DNA of 64,000 bases from Scilla litardierei (Eukaryota > Streptophyta > Magnoliopsida > Asparagales > Asparagaceae): the NCBI GenBank assembly GCA_030789695.1, contig CM061142.1, positions 572,685,281 through 572,749,280 on the forward strand, read 5' to 3'. The translations under genes and the position numbers were made by a program. Positions 57,001 through 64,000 of the stretch are shown here, one piece after another. The notes beneath the pieces are model-generated. The model ran no database searches, was not told where the DNA came from, and worked only from the letters and a program-made list of their open reading frames with translations. Position 1 is the first letter of the stretch; each line of letters starts with the position of its first letter.

Positions 57001-58371
57001 CCCTATATGTACTTCAATGCCCACTTTTTGCCTATGTTTCACATCTTATGACTCTAACACACACACACCCCCCCCCCCCCCCCCCCCCGCCGCACGTACA
57101 CCCTAACTTTCATTATATTTTCCATATTGGGGTATGCTTTTATGCTACCTTGGGGGGAGATATCTTTATGCATGCACCATTTATTTCCCCTTATATCTTC
57201 CACTTTCTAGCATTGGGGACAATGCTTGATTCAAGCTTGGAGGATGTGTATCATGCATCATCTGTGCATATTTCATATTTAAAATTCCATCACTCCAAGT
57301 TTTTATATGCATGGACATTTTAGTGAATTTTTTTCCAGATTTACACCTTTCTTTTTTCAATTTCTTATCATTTATCGTGATATATGCTTAGGTGATATCT
57401 TTAGTGTTAGATCTCATTGCAATATGCTTATTATGTTTATGCTCGTAATCTTTAGAATAGAAGTACTCGAAATGGGCGTAGGTTATATTTTTTATTGAGA
57501 ACCCATCTATGCATGCATCTTGGAATTTTTAGTTGAGTATGCTGGTTAGCAATCTGATAGGATTTGGATAACGGCATGCCTATCTAGTACCGAGGAGTGG
57601 AGTTGCCTAGCTTATTCATGTACTGAAAAAAAAGAAAAAAAGGAAGAGAAAAAGGAAGAGAAAAAGGAAGAGAAAAAATGTGTATAGAAAAAATGAAATG
57701 AATAAGTATGCATCGTTCTCTCAGCTGAATTGAGTAGCCGGATCCTCGTGTCTCAGTAAGTATTGGGGACTCGCACCGAAAGGTTTAGCTTAGAGGAGTG
57801 CATACGAATAAAATTTTTTGGTTTACTTGAGCTAGTAGGTCTGAGGGGGTCCTTCTTGGCCTAATGCCCTAAATTCATTTGATCTGTGAGTCATTGATCC
57901 AACGCTCCTTACACAACCCAACTAAGAACCCAAAATAATGAAAACAAGAACAGGAATAAAGCTAGAAATCTCACAACCCAAGGAACGACAGCATGTCATG
58001 AGTGCCACTTCCTCGATAGACTCGTTGCACATTATACAATACTAAATCCTCTCTCGATCATTGCATAATTTCGATTCCCATTTTAATAACCTATGCGGGA
58101 TAGAGGAAATATTTTAAGGTTTGAGCATAACCACGATAATGTATATTGCAAGTTGATTTATATTAGAGATAATGCTCTAGGCTATGTCTTGGTAGATTGA
58201 TAGAGATTGACATGCTATTAAATTTCTTAATCTGAAAATTTTCATTATCCACGTAGATATTCTTGTCGTTGTGAAATTCTTGATATCATTTATCCCATGC
58301 ATGCATACTTTATCTCTCTACTCTCTCTTTGTCTTCCTCGAGGACGAGAAAGAGTTTACCTTGGGGAATTT
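57001..58371 (+). other. 3' non-coding region and purine tract of element C
   Basis: Contains CATTGGGGACAATGCTTGAT and AAGCTTGGAGG (about 57213-57243), the plus-strand counterpart of the TTGCATTGAGGGCAATGC block in element A (about 30000-29980). A run of 21 C lies at 57068-57088 and a GGAAGAGAAAAA tandem at about 57641-57676. The end, CTCGAGGACGAGAAAGAG then TTGGGGAATTT (58338-58371), is the purine tract before the LTR and matches that of A. Confidence 0.65.
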
Positions 58372-60183
58372 TGATGAGCGGATATTTTGTATGTTTTTAG
58401 TGGGGTTAATCCATGCATAATGTCATACAAATCCTCGCTTTTATTTCCACTTTATCATATTATTGTTCAGTTTTACTCATTGGTGTTCATGTGTGTTTCA
58501 AGACGAAATCAAACTTAGAGGAGCTAAATAGAGTCAAATTATCGAAAGGAACAAACGAGGTAAAGAATCGGATTCAAAAGAAAAAGGAGCTAAAGGAAAT
58601 AAGCTCTATGTGACCACGTGGGACACCCCCACGTGACCGAGTGGAGGGGAGCAAAGAAGGGGCCAAAGAATGCAAGAAAGGATATTCGACATGACCGCGT
58701 GTGCATATCCCATGCAACCACGTCAGAAGGAGAAAGAAGGGGGAAACCCCAAGCAAAGAAATGTGATCGACGCGATCGCATAGGATGAACGACGCGACCA
58801 CATCGAGGGGGTCAACTCTCTGGAATCTTGCAGACAATATTGACGCAACCGCATGGATTCAGATGCGACCGCGTCAACCGAGCTCCAAGGCGCCCAAAAA
58901 GTGAGATTGATGTGGTTGTGTGGCCTTGCCAAATGACCGTATCGATTCCCCTATCCACAGCTCCTAGGTGCGTAACTTTCTTCAGCGACGATGCGACCAC
59001 ATCGATTCTCGACGCAGTCGTGTCGAGTCGGGTCTGTTGCGAACCCGCTAGGGTTTCTGGGTTGTTTTAAATAGATTAGAGCACTGTTTGAAGAGGCAGA
59101 GCGACTACCTGCTAAGTTTTCTTCCCTTTTTCCTTTCTTTTCTTAGTTTTAGGAGTAGGAGTAGGTTAGATTAGGTTTCTATTGAGCTTTCCTTCATTGA
59201 TGCAATTGTAATCCTAGATACTTTGTATTCCACGATTGAAGCTAAGTATTTTTTGTCTCTATTTCGTAATTCTTATTTGTTTATACTTTCTTATTGTTTC
59301 TTTGTGGTATCTCTGTGATTCCATATATGATTTGTGAGTAGATTTTCATCTAGGGTTTGGAGAATCTCTATTGTGGATTTAGGCATGGATTAATGAGTTG
59401 TTTGGCTATTGAACGATTATTAGGGTTATGGTTAGGAAGATTATTATCCATATATATTGATTTCCTCGATTTATCGCCAACGAGAGTTGGGGTTACTCTA
59501 GGGTTTCAATCCCTATGTGTTATACATACTAATTATATTTCCAATGGGAGTTGGGGCGTAATGAGAGTCATCCTAGCATGGACCGAGTTTCTGACCATAG
59601 GATGGCTGAACAGTGGTTGGGGAATATTGTCCGCTTAATGCATCCGACGTGTGGCCATGCTCTACGAGAGTAAGTCTGGTCGCACGAGGGATAGTTGTGG
59701 CATGGCATCACGGAAGTGGGGGGCAAGATATAACACGAGGGGAGATCCTGTCATGGCATCATAGAAGTGGGGGCAGGTGGCATCCTCTAGGTTAGACAAC
59801 CTCACCCTAGGATGATTCGATAGCCATGCAACGAGTTCATACATGTGTTCTATCCACATTAGAGTGAAACCTAGCCTTATAGCCCTTTCATTCTATTTGC
59901 TTCTCCCTATTCTGCATATTCTGCATATCTCCCACGTATCTAACCACGACCTAGGATTGGCTAGTACTCAATTATCCAACCTCCCTACGGACGACCCGTT
60001 AGCGCTACGACGACAGTCGTGTGCTTGCGGTATAAATATCTCGAGCTTAATTTGCACAATACACCCCCAAGTGTTTACTTCCTATCTTCAGCATCCCCAA
60101 CACTTACTATGATGCTATGGTAATTATCGGGGGAGATTGGATCATATCTTTTTGGCTCATATGCCCTCTTGATATGCTTATCA
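58372..60183 (+). repeat. LTR of Athila-type element C, with word array and TATA box
   Basis: Begins TGATGAGCGGATATTTTGT right after the purine tract and probably ends TGCTTATCA near 60183. The 1.8 kb fits an Athila 3' LTR. An array of GCGACCGCGTC-like words fills about 58608-59037 and is followed by TTTTAAATAG (59065-59074). Near its end CTACGACGACAGTCGTG and CTTGCGGTATAAA (about 60006-60036) is the text usual in Athila LTRs. No second LTR or target duplication is in the window. Confidence 0.65.
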
Positions 60184-62812
60184 AGAAAGTAATCGTCCTA
60201 CGGAATTCCAAAATCGTTGGAAGCAATGAACAAAGCAGATGACTTTTCTCTTGCAAACCCGAAACCCAGCAATATATATGAATGTAACACAAAATAAAAG
60301 ATAACCACGCACAATATTGGTTCCACCCAATAGTTGGTGTAGGTTATATTGGAGAGATTACCAAAGCTCAAAATAAAAGATAACCACGCACAATATTGGT
60401 TGGTGTATGTCATATTGGAGAGATTACTAATACTTTAATAATCTTGGATTACAAGTTATGATGGTTGGTTTAAGAGAATAAACCAAACCCGCCAAGAATT
60501 CGGAGAAGAAAATTATGGAAGAAAGCTCTCAAACAATCCCATTGGCCCTCAGTTTGTCTTCTATATTATTTATCGGTAGTCGTAAACTTGTACAGGAAAT
60601 CTCACACGCAAAGCACTTGAAAGTCGCATCAAAACCCTAGCCGAAACATTGTATATACACTAACGGGTTTGTGGGTTGAATTCATATTCGAATAGGGTTT
60701 AGTTCTTGTCGATGTAGAACACCTGTGCCTGCTGTCGCTACTGGCCGTCAGGTCGTGCGGGATTAATCCTCTATGCAACACGTGGCAAATCGTGTTGGCC
60801 ACCCGCACGCGGGCACCACACATGATGTTCACCGCTCTCGCTGTCCGCTGTGCATTTTGCGTGCCGCTCGCTCAAGGGCCGCGCTCCCACCAGTGCCCTT
60901 ACCTGCGGGCTGAGCCCGCTGGCTTCCTCTGATGTGATTTTTATTGTGCGTTTAAATCCAAATTATTAATGTTGGATTGGGCTTATGAAACTCTTTGATT
61001 CGGGCTCCAAAATATCACAAAAACATTCCTCATAAATCCTAGATTAATCCTGAGATAATTTTGGTGTTTTGTATCATATTTTTCAACATGTCTTATTTGT
61101 AATTAGTTGACGTCAGTTATGATCATGTATCCACATGTATTTATTAATTTCTTACCCCAAATTCGATGACCCAATAGAATGGTTATATTTTAGTATTTTT
61201 ATCTATACATTTATATTTGACGTGTAATTCTCATTCTCTCTCCATCTATTTAATATATTATATATGTTATCTCTTGGGTCCTAACTTGATTGTCAGAGGA
61301 GCCGAACTAGGGGTCCACCTACATTCGACTCGTTAACACTTATGGTTGTTGTGTTTCGTGCAGATTAACACGACCTGAGGCATGTGGAAGGAAGCCATCG
61401 AGAACTATTTACGCATGTGACATGTAGAAGGAAGTCTCAAACCCACTTACCCACGTGACAGTAGGAAGGAATCGTTTGGATCTACTTGGGCAAAGAAGTC
61501 GTCCAGATTCACTTGCATCATTTACTATTTACACCAAATACGGTCATTGTCCACATCATATCAACATCCATATCCGACTTCTGTGGATGAAACAATTAAA
61601 TTCTCATTTCACATATTATTAGCATTCGAATCCTTATTCATAAAATAATTTTGAACGTGGATGCAATAAAGTCAATATTCTATCCGTATCCGAACCGTTC
61701 AAAAAAAAAAAGAGAACGACTATTTACACCTCCCCATTCGGCGCAGGGAGGTGACGTTTTTCCAAAATTGTAAAGAAACTGAGAGAGAGAGAGAACGAAG
61801 GATGTGACATTTAATTTAAATTTTTTTTTGCAATTTTTTGGGATATCGTCATCTCCATACACCGAACGGTGTATGGAGCAATTCTCCAAAGAAAAAACTC
61901 AGTGGAAAAATAAGGGTAATACAACTGGATGAAAATCCCCTCTCTTCTGGACAACGGGAGTTTTATAATGCTGTGTTATTTTATTATGAGAACCAAGGAT
62001 ATATGAAGCATAAACAAAGTATATGCTCGCCTACTTTTTTGCAGCATCAAAATAGGTAAATGCGCATATATGCATGTGAAATGAATCTATTTACGTGCAG
62101 TTGACGCCAAATTAAGCTTTGATTGGATCTCTTCCCCAACATCTAGAAGGATATTTGATTTGAGTTGAAATCAACTTGGAACGCGTCTTTGAATTGGCCA
62201 TGTTCTCCCCAACGTGGATGTCGCTGTTGTGAGGTGGTCAAGCCTAACCGTGAATTCGCGAGACCTGAACCGTTATTGGTCGTCTCCAATAAGTTAGTGT
62301 TTTTGAGATCAACGCGGAACATTGGGCCAACTAATCTCAACCTACGTACACATGATACTGATAAAGAAATTCATTATGTAAAATTAAGATTACGTGTTTG
62401 TATCCAATTCTTAACACTTCACATTGTTGCTAACACATAAAATACCTTGAACGTAATACCTGGATGCAAAATATAATCACGGTATTTCACATTGGCTCGT
62501 ATGCAACGAGTCACATAACACAGGAGTTATATGTTGTCCTCGACATCCCGCTTTATTGACGATTCTGCACATACACCATGCTCCATGTACTAGGAACTTC
62601 TCGCACACTCAGCTTAGTCTCCAACTGAGCACTCGTGATTGCTCTACTATAATGCCCTAAACAATCATGATCACCCCATAATGCTCTATCCTTGGTCAAA
62701 ACTGAGCACTTTTGACGCTCCATTGTCACATCCCAGACAATTATGATCACTATATCTTGCTTTACATGAATCTACAGCGAAGTATTCATAACACCTCTAT
62801 ATCATGCCCTAC
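60184..62812. other. Unassigned DNA, no gene seen
   Basis: No coding frame I can support. It holds a near-tandem duplication (about 60289-60362 and 60367-60427, sharing AAAATAAAAGATAACCACGC), a degenerate GTGGAAGGAAG / GTAGAAGGAAG repeat (about 61383-61470), and a perfect 12-bp inverted repeat (61853-61878). The text around 62540-62760 (repeated GAGCACT and ACAATNATGATCAC) looks like an eroded repeat. Confidence 0.5.
61853..61878. repeat. Perfect inverted repeat, 12-bp arms
   Basis: CTCCATACACCG and CGGTGTATGGAG are separated by AA. A weaker hairpin, ACCTCCC...GGGAGGT, lies about 100 bases upstream (near 61730). No transcript context is visible. Confidence 0.8.
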
Positions 62813-62835
62813 AGTGGCGTAACCAGGATTTTCTT
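62813..62835 (+). mobile_element. Possible hAT-type transposon end
   Basis: CAGTGGCGTAACCAGGATTTT resembles the CAGTGGCGGAGCCAGG termini common on plant hAT (Tip100-like) elements. No matching inverted end was found to the right, so this may be a truncated relic. Confidence 0.3.
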
Positions 62836-63299
62836 TTGCCCTGTGCGAAAATAAAGATGATAAAACGAATAATATTTTAAATACTATTGAATTTCTACCA
62901 CGGGCTTCATGTCAAATATAGATTACCATATAGCAATTGTGGTTATGATGAGAATTTATTACATCTAAGAATATGATTTTAGGTAATTATGTAACTATTT
63001 AAAAAATCATACTTATTTTGGGTGTTAATTTGGGAAAAATTTTCCAAGGGAGATAACTAGCATACTCATGAAGCCAGAGTAAAATTATAAAAATGATAAT
63101 ATTAACCAATGGTAAAATTAAAAAATTTAAATGAAAAAGTCATTCCTAATAAAACGTTCTACTAGGATCAAAATATAAACAAAGACATGAAATCTCTATT
63201 TAAAAAATCAAAGAATGATATCAAAAAACATTAATTCATATTAAAATAAATATCAAATTCAATGCAAACCCCATTTTTGCTGCTTAAAAATTAAAATAC
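62836..63299. other. AT-rich non-coding DNA
   Basis: No gene or recognisable element. Possibly the body of the hAT-like relic. Ends in AATAC, the possible left target duplication of the next element. Confidence 0.45.
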
Positions 63300-63409
63300 T
63301 GTTATAAACGGGCTTTTGGTGGGCCTACCCGTTAGTGGGTATCCACCCATTATGTAACACTACCACTATAAATATAGGGCTATGGATTCCATCGCCACCA
63401 CGTTTTACA
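63300..63409 (+). repeat. Short 5' LTR of a Copia- or TRIM-like element
   Basis: A 110-bp block from TGTTATAAACGGGC to TTTTACA with TG...CA ends and a TATA-like CTATAAATATAG (63367-63378). It is followed directly by ACACGTTATCAGCACG, a sequence I recall behind short LTRs of some plant elements. The second LTR would lie outside the window. Confidence 0.5.
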
Positions 63410-64000
63410 ACACGTTATCAGCACGCTCGAAGCTGAGCCGAACCCCTGCCGACGGACGAACGCGACGCGAACGGGCTTCCTTCACCGAACGTCGCTAGAT
63501 CCGGCGGGTAGGATCTAAAGGTAATCCTGAACCCCTAGATCAAAAATTTCATATGCGCATATGTTGAGATCCAATTTCCTGGATAAATCAATGAAATTCT
63601 CATCGTTTTTATTGCTAAAAATCAACCTTTTACAATAAAAACAATTTTTTGGAGATCAAAAAACACTTTTTTCTACTAAAAATTGGATTTTTATCCCCAA
63701 AAACCATGAAACCCTGGGGGATCTTCTCACCGGAACGCAAATCCCCCCCAAAACTCGCGCGAAAACCCCCCGCCCGCCGCCTGAAACGGCGGCCACACCC
63801 CCCCCCCCCCCCCCCCCCCCGCCGCTGCGACGGCGGGCTCGACCCACTGCCGGTAGCGGCGGGCGGCCACGCCGCTGCCGGCGGCGGGCCAAACCCGCCG
63901 CCTGCAGCGGCGGGAACCACCCCCGCCGCCTGCAGCGGCGGGAGCTGGTGGGACCCAAAAAGGTGCTTCTCTCAAGCGCAAGAGTCCGTTCAAGTAGTAA
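63410..64000 (+). other. Primer site and GC-rich leader of the short-LTR element
   Basis: Opens with ACACGTTATCAGCACG (from about 63409), similar to the anticodon-arm complement of initiator tRNA-Met and possibly a half-tRNA primer site. Then comes AT-rich leader, 23 consecutive C (63798-63820), and a cluster of GCCGC...GCGGCGGG palindromic units, two of which (63894-63914, 63922-63942) are identical. Open frames across this block are composition artefacts. Confidence 0.4.

Noticed and set aside
58372..60183. Ordinary host gene promoter reading of the TATA and leader text in element C
   Set aside because: The preceding purine tract and CTCGAGGACGAG motif, and Athila-typical LTR text near 60006-60036, identify it as an LTR.
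63630..63993. Gly-rich minus-strand frames at the right end
   Set aside because: Translation of poly-C and GGC repeats in three overlapping frames, no domain.

Overview
This window is plant nuclear DNA, most likely from a flowering plant and probably a eudicot. It is built almost entirely of LTR retrotransposons, several inserted into one another. I found no intact host gene, rRNA, tRNA or CRISPR array. The plant assignment rests on a Sirevirus-type Copia element, a chromodomain Ty3/gypsy element of the Tekay/Del type, several Athila-type elements with tRNA-Asp-like or degraded primer sites, and large non-coding LARD-like elements. I cannot name the species.

Layout. 340-10371 is a complete Copia element (plus strand, target duplication GGTTT) with gag-pol and an extra downstream ORF. 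It is broken by a stop and two frameshifts. A candidate Helitron 3' end lies at 11988-12015. From about 12016 to 55959 runs an old Athila-type element on the minus strand, called B here. Its accessory ORF (13147-15148) and promoter-like array (15505-15895) are at the left. Its approximately 1.55 kb LTR is split into four pieces by three insertions: the Tekay element (16377-26644, duplication GCAAT), the young Athila-type element A (27122-36303, minus strand, duplication GTTTG), and an outer LARD-like element (36661-55631, minus strand). A second LARD-like element (37454-47298, duplication TGTAT) sits inside the left LTR of the outer one. A third Athila-type remnant, C (plus strand), follows, with its LTR at about 58372-60183. 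The rest is unassigned DNA plus the start of a short-LTR element at 63300.

How the parts relate. No element here looks autonomous. The Copia and Tekay pol genes are broken. Element A has gag and protease but no reverse transcriptase or integrase. The two LARDs have no coding domain, but their LTRs resemble those of the Tekay element, so Tekay relatives are the likely source of their enzymes. LTR differences counted by eye give an order of insertion: inner LARD about 1.0%, A about 1.6%, Copia about 2.3%, Tekay and outer LARD roughly 4-5%.

Most interesting signal. The LTRs of A, B and C each carry, just upstream of a TATA-like box, a dense array of short near-palindromic words. The word differs in each element: ACCGATCGGT-like in A, ACTCGACCGAGT-like in B, and GCGACCGCGTC-like in C. 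Element A has a second copy of this module (array plus TATATAA) inside the element, upstream of its accessory ORF. B has a comparable array upstream of its own accessory ORF. This suggests a separate internal promoter for the accessory gene that copies the LTR promoter vocabulary.
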